Shown: positions 1-5,375 of the stretch, piece by piece
Layout of the letters: each line of letters starts with the position of its first letter
Position numbering within the stretch: the stretch's first letter is position 1
From: Thiorhodovibrio sp.
GTDB taxonomy: Bacteria; Pseudomonadota; Gammaproteobacteria; Chromatiales; Chromatiaceae
Assembly: GCA_007128075.1 (NCBI GenBank)
Contig: SKYD01000007.1
Coordinates: 1-5,375, forward strand
Length of the DNA stretch: 5,375 bases
Direction of reading: 5' to 3'
Notes under the pieces: generated by a model
What the model saw: only the letters and a program-made list of their open reading frames with translations
Told to the model about the DNA's origin: nothing
Databases searched by the model: none
Position numbers and translations under genes: made by a program

Positions 1-720
1 AGTCTTCATGCCGATCATAGTTTGCCGTTGGGAATGAAGCTGCACATTGTCATTTTTTTATATTCTGACGACGAAAAGCATCACGAACAGGTCAGCGCCC
101 AAGCTGTTGTGCGCCATTGTGTTCTCGATAGCACTGACGGCGATTTTCGCATCGGTTTGCAGATTGTGGCCTTTGAACATCACCAAGATGCCGTCTTTTA
201 TCGTGCCATTGAACACATTAAAGAGATACTCACCAAGCGCGACGATGATGCAGTGCGGATCATGGAGGCCTATTCGCATCAATCAGCACGGCACGGCATA
301 TTTCCGCTGCATCGGCGGATTCAATTTACCCTTCCCAATGGCGAAGTGTTGCCGGGCTGGACGGAAGAAATGTCGCTCAATTCGATGCGTGCCAACATTG
401 CTAAAAAATTAGAGCTGCATTCAGTGCATCCGCTAAATTTACCTATTTTGATTCCGGATCAAGAAGGTGTGCAGCATGTTCAGGCCAAGGCAAAGGTGGT
501 GGATATTGTTTTTCGTCCACTCGGCACCTTTGCCACACGATTTCTTTTATCTGATTATTCACCTAATGGGCAGGAGCTATTGCGTGAGGAACTTTCACTG
601 CGTTTCCCCAATCATTGGCTTGAAGCGGCGGCAGATATGTACGGTAGCGCCGGTACAGAATATGTCAACGCTGAAGATGCCGAAGCCCTACAACCCTTAG
701 CTGCCAAGCGCAAGAAATAA
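1..720 (+). CDS. PilZ-domain protein, 5'-truncated by the window edge
   Basis: Probable cyclic-di-GMP-type (PilZ) regulatory protein, cytoplasmic: no signal peptide or membrane segment is visible. The frame has no stop back to base 1. A TTG at 22 and an ATG at 34 are possible starts, but both fall inside what reads as a PilZ beta-barrel strand (LPLGMKLHIVIFL), so I infer that the gene begins upstream. Bases 1 to about 174 encode the second half of a PilZ-like barrel: alternating hydrophobic strands, AQAVVRHCV, then the typical closing strand FRIGLQIVAF. A helical link follows. From about 301 to 555 a second PilZ-like unit starts with HRRIQFTL, continues with EEMSLNSMR and ends with TRFLLSDY. 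In the second unit the family RxxxR motif keeps only its last arginines, and [D/N]xSxxG is changed to ExSxxS, so c-di-GMP binding there is doubtful. The C-terminal tail is acidic and then basic (AAKRKK). The stop lies 8 bp before the next gene, which implies one operon. The PilZ assignment is by fold pattern and is moderately sure. Confidence 0.62.
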   Translation, partial: SLHADHSLPLGMKLHIVIFLYSDDEKHHEQVSAQAVVRHCVLDSTDGDFRIGLQIVAFEHHQDAVFYRAIEHIKEILTKRDDDAVRIMEAYSHQSARHGIFPLHRRIQFTLPNGEVLPGWTEEMSLNSMRANIAKKLELHSVHPLNLPILIPDQEGVQHVQAKAKVVDIVFRPLGTFATRFLLSDYSPNGQELLREELSLRFPNHWLEAAADMYGSAGTEYVNAEDAEALQPLAAKRKK

Positions 721-728
721 TTTAACTT

Positions 729-2198
729 ATGGCGTTATCCTCACCCTGTTTGGCACTGCTGAAACTCGATCAGCAGCCGTTCGACCCCCAACCGAACGAA
801 GCATTTTTATACACTGATCCTTTGCTCGACACCCTCAACGACACCGGACGCCGGGCACTGAATCGACAAAATACAATGATTTTTTTAAGCGGCGATGTTG
901 GCTCGGGGCGTAGCACCCAGTTGATTCGGCTGCTGAGTGCCTTGCCCAATGAATTTGAATTAATCGCCTTTCGTGGGCGCAGCAACACCAGCTTTGCTGC
1001 CACCGAGGTGACGCTGCGCAACCATCTGCGCGCCCATGGCTATGACCAACCCGATCGTTCTGTGACCGAGCTGTTAGCAGCGCGGATTCAGACCGGCGCG
1101 GAAATTGTGATCGCCATTGATGATGCCCATCTGCTCGGTGCAGAAATTGTCCGGCTGTTGATTAACCTGCGCAGCGCGATCATCGGCATCAGCCAACGCG
1201 GGCCGCGGCTGGTGCTGGTCGGCGATGCCGCCTTCGCACAACGGCATTTCACCTCGCTGGAGTCGCAGGATTTAAAACAGGCAACACGGCTGAATTTATT
1301 GGCATTTAATCTTGAACAAACCCGGGCTTATGTCGCGCACCGGCTGTTTGTTGCTGGTCACAAAAATCCCAATCAGTTACTCAGCTCAGACGATGCCATG
1401 CAGCTCCACGAAGACAGTGCCGGATCGCCGGCGGCGTTGAATCGTTTTGCTGAACAATGGCTGCATAGCAAATGCCAAGAATTGCAGGCCGCCGCTGTGG
1501 CACCGCCGCCCGCCGAGCCCAAACCCGAGCAACCGCCCACGCCTAAAAAACCCCAGCCAACAGCCGAACCTGCGCCACAATCTGAACCTGTGCCGTCAAG
1601 CGCAGCAGTGGCTGACACCAATCCGCAACAGCAACCGGAGCCAAAACAAGCCAAGCGGTTGTTTTGGCAACAACGCTGGTTTATACCTGCTGTGGTTGGA
1701 TTTTTACTTATTGTTGTCGGTTATGTCGCCATCAGCCAGCTCCCCGATCCAGATGAAACCACCTCGCCGCTGGCGCATCTTCAGCCACGATCAAATCGTG
1801 ATCCATCATCGACAAATGATAAGCAAGATATTGATGTGACGGCACCCAACAGCGCGGAAATGGGCGAGCGATTGGGGGCGATGGAAACGCTGGAGATGGT
1901 GCCGATAGACGATCCGTTGCATGAGCAAGTCAGCTTGAGTATCGAATGGCTAAGCGAGCAGGATCCTAACCATTATACAATCCAGCTCGCTGCCTTGAGT
2001 GACTTCAGCGCGATTGAGAACTACATTCTCGAACATCAACTCACGAATGTGCGGATTATTCCCACACAACAGGAAGTGCTGGCAGTGACAGGAAGTTTTC
2101 CCAATCGCGCCAGTGCGCAAAATGCCGTCGCGCAGTTGCCGGCCAATGTCCGCAATCAAGGATACTGGATTCGTCGTCTCGGCGAGATTCAGCTCTGA
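729..2198 (+). CDS. DamX-like inner-membrane protein: ExeA-type ATPase plus SPOR domain
   Basis: Complete 489-residue protein, probably acting at the division septum. Residues 8-32 carry the ExeA/GspA-type opening (LLKLDQQPF). The P-loop is at 55-63 (GDVGSGRST), Walker B at 126-132 (IVIAIDD), a sensor-like strand at 160-167 (RLVLVGDA), and a lid-like helical segment with YVAHRL and AGSPAALN at about 190-245. Residues 257-306 form a Pro/Ala/Glu/Gln-rich linker. KR plus aromatics precede one membrane helix at about 317-338. A second, periplasmic linker leads to a SPOR domain at about 411-489 (HYTIQLAAL, VTGSF, AVAQLPANV). SPOR domains bind glycan strands lacking stem peptides at septa. The order ATPase, linker, membrane helix, SPOR is that of DamX in Pseudomonas and Vibrio; E. 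coli DamX lacks the ATPase. Topology would be cytoplasmic N-terminus, periplasmic C-terminus. The P-loop lysine is Arg61, so ATP hydrolysis is uncertain. The ATG follows the PilZ gene by 8 bp with only a weak purine-rich stretch ahead, which suggests translational coupling. The gene is not beside aroB/dam here, so no symbol is given. Confidence 0.85.
   Translation: MALSSPCLALLKLDQQPFDPQPNEAFLYTDPLLDTLNDTGRRALNRQNTMIFLSGDVGSGRSTQLIRLLSALPNEFELIAFRGRSNTSFAATEVTLRNHLRAHGYDQPDRSVTELLAARIQTGAEIVIAIDDAHLLGAEIVRLLINLRSAIIGISQRGPRLVLVGDAAFAQRHFTSLESQDLKQATRLNLLAFNLEQTRAYVAHRLFVAGHKNPNQLLSSDDAMQLHEDSAGSPAALNRFAEQWLHSKCQELQAAAVAPPPAEPKPEQPPTPKKPQPTAEPAPQSEPVPSSAAVADTNPQQQPEPKQAKRLFWQQRWFIPAVVGFLLIVVGYVAISQLPDPDETTSPLAHLQPRSNRDPSSTNDKQDIDVTAPNSAEMGERLGAMETLEMVPIDDPLHEQVSLSIEWLSEQDPNHYTIQLAALSDFSAIENYILEHQLTNVRIIPTQQEVLAVTGSFPNRASAQNAVAQLPANVRNQGYWIRRLGEIQL
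1497..1646 (+). other. Low-complexity segment coding for a Pro-rich linker
   Basis: This stretch codes for about 50 residues of the DamX-like protein made up mainly of Pro, Ala, Glu and Gln with scattered Lys (runs such as APPPAEPKPEQPPTPKKP). It lies between the ATPase domain and the membrane helix, so it should be a flexible cytoplasmic tether. The C-rich plus strand gives long Gly-rich open frames on the minus strand that are not genes. I see no exact tandem DNA repeat unit. Confidence 0.7.
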
Positions 2199-3427
2199 GC
2201 ACACTGCAACGCAGCGCGCACTGTCTCTAGCAACGATTCGAGGTGACTGACCACATCTTCAGCGAGAAAGCGCAACACGATCAATCCATGCTGTTGTAAC
2301 AGCCAGTCTTTGCGGCGGTCGCGCCGATAACAGTCCGCAGCGGTGACATGGTAATCGCCGTCGATCTCAATCGCCACCCCAGGTGGATCTGCCAGCAGAT
2401 CGACCTCCAGCGGACGATTGCCAAAGGTCAGCGGCAGCGCGACATTGCGTTGAAATTGCCCCGCGAGATCGGGGGTGAGCGCAAATAGCGCAAACAACAA
2501 TTGCTCGGCCTGGCTGCGTACCTGTTTGGTGGTTTGTGGATCACGATTTGCTGTTGGCAACAATCTCAACAAATCACTTGCCTGCTCAATTAACGCCGCT
2601 TCAGCATCATAGCGACGCAAGGTGGCGACCAATTGTTGGCCGCGATCACCAGCCAAGGTTGTTAACGCCGCCCAGCGATCTGGCATTGCAACCGCTGGCG
2701 CGGTGAGTGAAGGAATTGTTGGCAAATGCACCAGCCCTTGCTGCAACAGTGCCTTGTAGCGTGATTCACGCGCCTGCCGTTGATAGTGCTCCCACTGTGT
2801 CTCGGACACACTCACTGCTGTCACCAGCGCGGGTGCTGATTCTGCCAAGCGTGCTGCCAATTCTGGGGTATTGTCAGCACTCTGATCCGCTGCCGCTGCA
2901 AACAGCAACGCCGGCAACGGTGCCTCACCAAAACAGCGCGTCAACAGTGCCAACACCTGCGCTGGCAACAAGGCATCGTCTTCCATTAATTTTGCCAACA
3001 ATGTGTTGGTTGCCGCCAACGACAGTGCGGCACCGTCAGCACATTGTGCAAGTAGCCAGTGTACAAATTGGCTCAAATAGGGATCATGGGCGGCAAACGC
3101 CAGCAGTGGCGATTGCGGCTCTGCGGGCTTTGCCCACCACAGACCCAGCCGCCGTTTGGCGGGCGCGGGCACGGTGCTTAATGCGGTGCAGGGATTGCAG
3201 TCGCGGAACAGTTGCTCCAGCCACAGCGTAAGATAGCTAGCATTTGCCGCTGCTGACCAGACCACCACCGAGCGGCCAGCGTGCGCATTCCACTCTGTCC
3301 ACAGAGTGCTGGCTGCCAGCGGCTCGCCAATCAGGGTGGCTAAGGCGGGAAAGCCGCGCCCGCGATGGTGATGCAATTGATCGAGACGGGCAATCGCCTG
3401 CTGCTGCCAACTTGAGTTTTGTGTCAT
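2189..3427 (-). CDS. DUF559/Vsr-like endonuclease-domain protein with uncharacterised N-terminal region
   Basis: 412 residues, no signal peptide or clear membrane helix, so probably cytoplasmic. The C-terminal part (about 303-405) reads as a DUF559 domain of the PD-(D/E)xK nuclease superfamily, related to very-short-patch repair endonucleases: a leading helix with SQAEQLL (Glu308), strand LEVDLL (Asp343), strand VAIEIDGDYH (Glu354, Asp356, His360), a basic stretch YRRDRRKDWLL, then GLIVLRFLAEDVV and a closing helix. The candidate metal-binding residues are all present, so the domain looks intact. Residues 1-300 are Ala/Leu/Gln-rich and mostly helical by eye. They include GFPALATLIGEPLA, SVVVWSAAANASYLTLWLEQLF and ESRYKALLQQGLVHL. 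There is no P-loop, although the alternation of hydrophobic strands and helices could be a degenerate NTPase-like fold (weak inference). The substrate is unknown. The ATG is preceded by GAAGAGA with 7-nt spacing, which supports this start. The 3' end overlaps the convergent DamX-like gene by 10 bp, and the gene diverges from ileS. Its role could be DNA repair, defence or RNA processing; the sequence does not decide. Confidence 0.8.
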   Translation of the reverse strand: MTQNSSWQQQAIARLDQLHHHRGRGFPALATLIGEPLAASTLWTEWNAHAGRSVVVWSAAANASYLTLWLEQLFRDCNPCTALSTVPAPAKRRLGLWWAKPAEPQSPLLAFAAHDPYLSQFVHWLLAQCADGAALSLAATNTLLAKLMEDDALLPAQVLALLTRCFGEAPLPALLFAAAADQSADNTPELAARLAESAPALVTAVSVSETQWEHYQRQARESRYKALLQQGLVHLPTIPSLTAPAVAMPDRWAALTTLAGDRGQQLVATLRRYDAEAALIEQASDLLRLLPTANRDPQTTKQVRSQAEQLLFALFALTPDLAGQFQRNVALPLTFGNRPLEVDLLADPPGVAIEIDGDYHVTAADCYRRDRRKDWLLQQHGLIVLRFLAEDVVSHLESLLETVRAALQCAQS

Positions 3428-3434
3428 TATTTAT

Positions 3435-3441
3435 TCTCTTC
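3435..3441 (-). promoter_or_regulatory. Ribosome binding site of the nuclease-domain gene
   Basis: Read on the minus strand, this is GAAGAGA, 7 nt before the ATG at 3427. It is a reasonable purine-rich Shine-Dalgarno sequence and supports the annotated start over any internal one. I found no convincing -10/-35 pair for this gene. A TAAATT hexamer further upstream on the minus strand is only a weak candidate. Confidence 0.5.
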
Positions 3442-3453
3442 GTGGTCGCTTCA

Positions 3454-3483
3454 TTGCTGCTGATTCAACAAAAAATTTAGAAT
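3454..3483 (+). promoter_or_regulatory. Candidate sigma-70 promoter for ileS
   Basis: In the 116-bp divergent gap, TTGCTG (3454-3459) could serve as the -35 and TAGAAT (3478-3483, five of six consensus bases) as the -10, with an 18-bp spacer that includes an A-rich run. The start of transcription would fall near 3490, leaving a leader of about 54 nt. The -35 matches only its first three bases, so this is tentative. ATTGCTG occurs again at 3482-3488, overlapping the end of the -10; it may be chance or a small operator. Confidence 0.35.
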
Positions 3484-3528
3484 TGCTGTGTTAAACTAAC
3501 TCATTTCATCCGCGCCTTTGCCTCGATT

Positions 3529-3532
3529 AGGA
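3529..3532 (+). promoter_or_regulatory. Weak ribosome binding site before the GTG start of ileS
   Basis: AGGA lies 11 nt before the GTG at 3544, followed by a C-rich spacer (ACCCCC). The spacing is longer than usual and the match is short. No better site is seen nearby. The start is chosen mainly because the protein beginning there matches the conserved IleS N-terminus, not because of the strength of this site. Confidence 0.35.
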
Positions 3533-3543
3533 TCAAGACCCCC

Positions 3544-5375
3544 GTGACTGATTATAAGCACACGCTCAATCTTCCCCAAACCGATTTCCCGATGAAAGCC
3601 AATCTGGCACAGCGCGAGCCAACGCGGCTGGCGCACTGGCAGGAAATGCAGCTTTATCAACAGATTCGCGCTGCCCGCGCTGGTGCCACGCCCTTTGTGC
3701 TCCATGATGGCCCGCCCTATGCCAATGGCGAGATTCATATCGGTCATGCCGTGAACAAGGTGTTAAAGGACATGATCGTCAAGTCGCGCACTCTCGATGG
3801 CTTTGATGCGCCCTATGTTCCGGGCTGGGATTGTCACGGGCTGCCGATTGAGTTGCAGGTCGAGAAAACCCACGGCAAGCCCGGGCAGGCACTGACTCCA
3901 CGCCAGTTCCGCCAGGCCTGTCGTGACTATGCCGCGGTGCAGGTTGCCAAACAGCGCGACGATTTTGAGCGTCTCGGTGTGCTTGGTGACTGGGATCAAC
4001 CCTATCTGACCATGGATTTTGTCACCGAGGCCGACATTGTGCGTGCTCTGGGGGCGATCATCGCGCAGGGGCATCTGCATCAGGGCTTTAAGCCAGTGCA
4101 TTGGTGCATCGATTGCGGCTCGGCACTTGCTGAGGCCGAGGTCGAGTATGCGGATAAAGATTCGATTGCGATTGATGTGCGCTTTGCCGTCTTGGATGAG
4201 GCGGCGTTATTTGCGCGCTGTCATGCAGTGCCTGAAGGGCATGGCAGTGGGCCAATCTCGGTGGTGATCTGGACGACCACCCCCTGGACTTTGCCCGCCA
4301 ATCAGGCGGTCGCGCTCAATCCATCGCTGGATTATGCCATCGTGCAAGCGGCAACTGCGCAGGGCGCGGAACGGCTGCTGGTGGCAGAGGGGCTGCTGCG
4401 CGACACCATGGATCGCTGGAGCATCACCGACTATCGGGTGATTGGCTACGGGCGCGGCGATGCTTTTGAGGGCTTAATGCTGCAGCATCCGTTTTATGAG
4501 CGCCAAGTGCCGATCATTTTGGGCGAGCATGTCACCCTGGAAGCAGGCACCGGCGCGGTACATACCGCGCCTGGGCATGGTCTGGAAGATTATCTGGTCG
4601 GGCAACGCTATCAGCTTGCGGTTGATAATCCCGTCGGCGGTGATGGACGCTTTATTGAGGGTACGCCACTGTTTGCGGGGCTGAATATTTTCGCCGCCAA
4701 TGAGCAGGTCGTCGAAACCCTGAAAACACGCGGCGCACTGTTGTTAGCCACCCGTTTTAGCCACAGCTATCCGCATTGCTGGCGCCATAAAACGCCGGTG
4801 ATCTTTCGTGCCACGCCACAGTGGTTTATCGGCATGGAGCAACAGCAGTTGCGCACACAGGCACTAGCAGCAATTCACAGCGTGCGCTGGACACCGGATT
4901 GGGGACAATCGCGGATTGAGGGCATGGTCAGCAATCGCCCCGATTGGTGTATCTCGCGCCAGCGCACCTGGGGGGTGCCAATCACGCTGTTGGTGCATAA
5001 AGACACCAACGCGCTGCATCCGCGCACTGCTGAGCTGATCGAACAGGTCGCCCAGCGCATCGAACACAGCGGCATCGATGCCTGGTTTGAGCTAGCGCCA
5101 GCCGATCTACTCACTGCCGACGAGGCGGCGGACTATATTAAAGTCACCGATACGCTCGATGTGTGGTTTGATTCTGGGGTCACCCATGCGGCGGTATTGG
5201 CACGGCGTGCTGAACTCACCGATCCGGCGGATCTGTATCTGGAAGGCTCGGATCAACATCGCGGCTGGTTTCAATCCTCGCTGTTGACTGCCGTGGCGAT
5301 CCACGGACGCGCTCCCTATCGCCAGGTGCTCACCCACGGCTTCACCGTCGATCAGGCTGGGCGCAAGATGTCCAA
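3544..5375 (+). CDS. ileS: Isoleucyl-tRNA synthetase, N-terminal 610 residues (3' end outside window)
   Basis: Cytoplasmic class I aminoacyl-tRNA synthetase that charges tRNA-Ile with isoleucine and edits mischarged valine. The frame is open from the GTG to the right edge and needs no frameshift. The start gives MTDYKHTLNLPQTDFPMKAN, the conserved opening of the bacterial enzyme; the next in-frame ATG (3592) would remove it. Landmarks in order: PYANGEIHIGH with HIGH at residues 65-68; PGWDCHGLPIE at about 93-103; the CP1 editing domain with WTTTPWTLPAN (243-253) and GTGAVHTAPGHG (335-346) followed by Asp349; WCISRQRTWGVP (468-479); DVWFDSG (539-545); and EGSDQHRGWF (567-576), which includes the Glu that contacts isoleucyl-adenylate. 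The window stops just after KMS of the KMSKS loop (608-610). Missing are the rest of that motif, the anticodon-binding domain and any C-terminal zinc-binding segment, roughly a third of the usual 930-940 residues. The gene diverges from the nuclease-like gene; ribF, its common upstream neighbour in gammaproteobacteria, is not here. Confidence 0.98.
   Translation, partial: MTDYKHTLNLPQTDFPMKANLAQREPTRLAHWQEMQLYQQIRAARAGATPFVLHDGPPYANGEIHIGHAVNKVLKDMIVKSRTLDGFDAPYVPGWDCHGLPIELQVEKTHGKPGQALTPRQFRQACRDYAAVQVAKQRDDFERLGVLGDWDQPYLTMDFVTEADIVRALGAIIAQGHLHQGFKPVHWCIDCGSALAEAEVEYADKDSIAIDVRFAVLDEAALFARCHAVPEGHGSGPISVVIWTTTPWTLPANQAVALNPSLDYAIVQAATAQGAERLLVAEGLLRDTMDRWSITDYRVIGYGRGDAFEGLMLQHPFYERQVPIILGEHVTLEAGTGAVHTAPGHGLEDYLVGQRYQLAVDNPVGGDGRFIEGTPLFAGLNIFAANEQVVETLKTRGALLLATRFSHSYPHCWRHKTPVIFRATPQWFIGMEQQQLRTQALAAIHSVRWTPDWGQSRIEGMVSNRPDWCISRQRTWGVPITLLVHKDTNALHPRTAELIEQVAQRIEHSGIDAWFELAPADLLTADEAADYIKVTDTLDVWFDSGVTHAAVLARRAELTDPADLYLEGSDQHRGWFQSSLLTAVAIHGRAPYRQVLTHGFTVDQAGRKMS

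Noticed and set aside
1373..1654. Gly/Ser/Cys-rich open frame on the minus strand (93 codons), with a second one at 1386-1580
   Set aside because: It is the mirror of the Pro-rich linker codons of the DamX-like gene. Its low-complexity composition has no domain pattern, and the plus-strand protein is clearly the real one.
1786..1800. Small palindrome CACGAT-caa-ATCGTG within the DamX-like gene
   Set aside because: A 6-bp stem in coding sequence with no T-run and no second copy; expected by chance.
2995..3009. Small palindrome CCAACA-atg-TGTTGG within the nuclease-like gene
   Set aside because: A 6-bp stem in coding sequence, isolated, with no terminator or operator context.
2707..3231. 174-codon plus-strand open frame opposite the nuclease-like gene
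   Set aside because: The product is rich in Pro, Ala, Arg and Thr without recognisable structure. The minus-strand frame has coherent strands, helices and a recognisable nuclease domain.
3244..3480. 78-codon plus-strand open frame ending in a hydrophobic stretch just before ileS, like a small membrane peptide
   Set aside because: Most of it lies antisense to the start of the nuclease-like gene. The hydrophobic tail comes from the AT-rich intergenic region. No ribosome binding site supports its start.
3490..3543. Possible T-box or other riboswitch leader for ileS
   Set aside because: The predicted leader is only about 54 nt, lacks a T-box sequence or a terminator hairpin, and T-boxes are not typical of proteobacterial ileS.
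3763..4101. 112-codon minus-strand open frame inside ileS, and others at 3496-3747 and 4864-5337
   Set aside because: All are antisense shadows of the conserved IleS coding sequence, which is unambiguous in the plus frame.

Overview
The window looks like chromosome from a proteobacterium, most likely a gammaproteobacterium. The best taxonomic marker is IleS, whose N-terminal two thirds reads collinearly with the Escherichia coli enzyme from the first residues to the KMSKS loop. A DamX-like ATPase/SPOR protein and a PilZ protein fit the same group. Base composition is moderate, somewhat above half GC by eye. No mobile element, CRISPR array, tRNA or rRNA is visible, and coding density is very high.

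Layout, left to right. (1) Positions 1-720, plus strand: the 3' part of a PilZ-type gene. The frame is open to the left edge, so the true start lies outside the window. It holds the tail of one PilZ-like barrel and a second, degenerate PilZ-like domain. (2) Positions 729-2198, plus strand, only 8 bp downstream: a complete 489-residue membrane protein with an ExeA/GspA-type P-loop ATPase domain, a Pro-rich linker, one transmembrane helix and a C-terminal SPOR domain. This is the DamX architecture of many gammaproteobacteria; its Walker A lysine is an arginine. (3) Positions 2189-3427, minus strand: a 412-residue protein with a C-terminal DUF559/Vsr-like nuclease domain and about 300 N-terminal residues of unassigned function. 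It converges on the ATPase gene and overlaps its 3' end by 10 bp. (4) Positions 3428-3543: a 116-bp divergent intergenic region with a plausible ileS promoter. (5) Positions 3544-5375, plus strand: the 5' two thirds of ileS, GTG start, cut by the right edge inside the KMSKS motif.

How the genes may work together. The PilZ and DamX-like genes are almost certainly co-transcribed, which suggests (inference) a link between c-di-GMP or a PilZ-mediated protein contact and a septal, peptidoglycan-binding inner-membrane ATPase. The nuclease-like gene and ileS are divergent, share a short control region and have no obvious functional link. ileS is a housekeeping gene. The least explained parts are the N-terminal region of the nuclease-like protein and the PilZ/ATPase-SPOR pair. 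I do not see convincing evidence for a wholly new multi-gene system.
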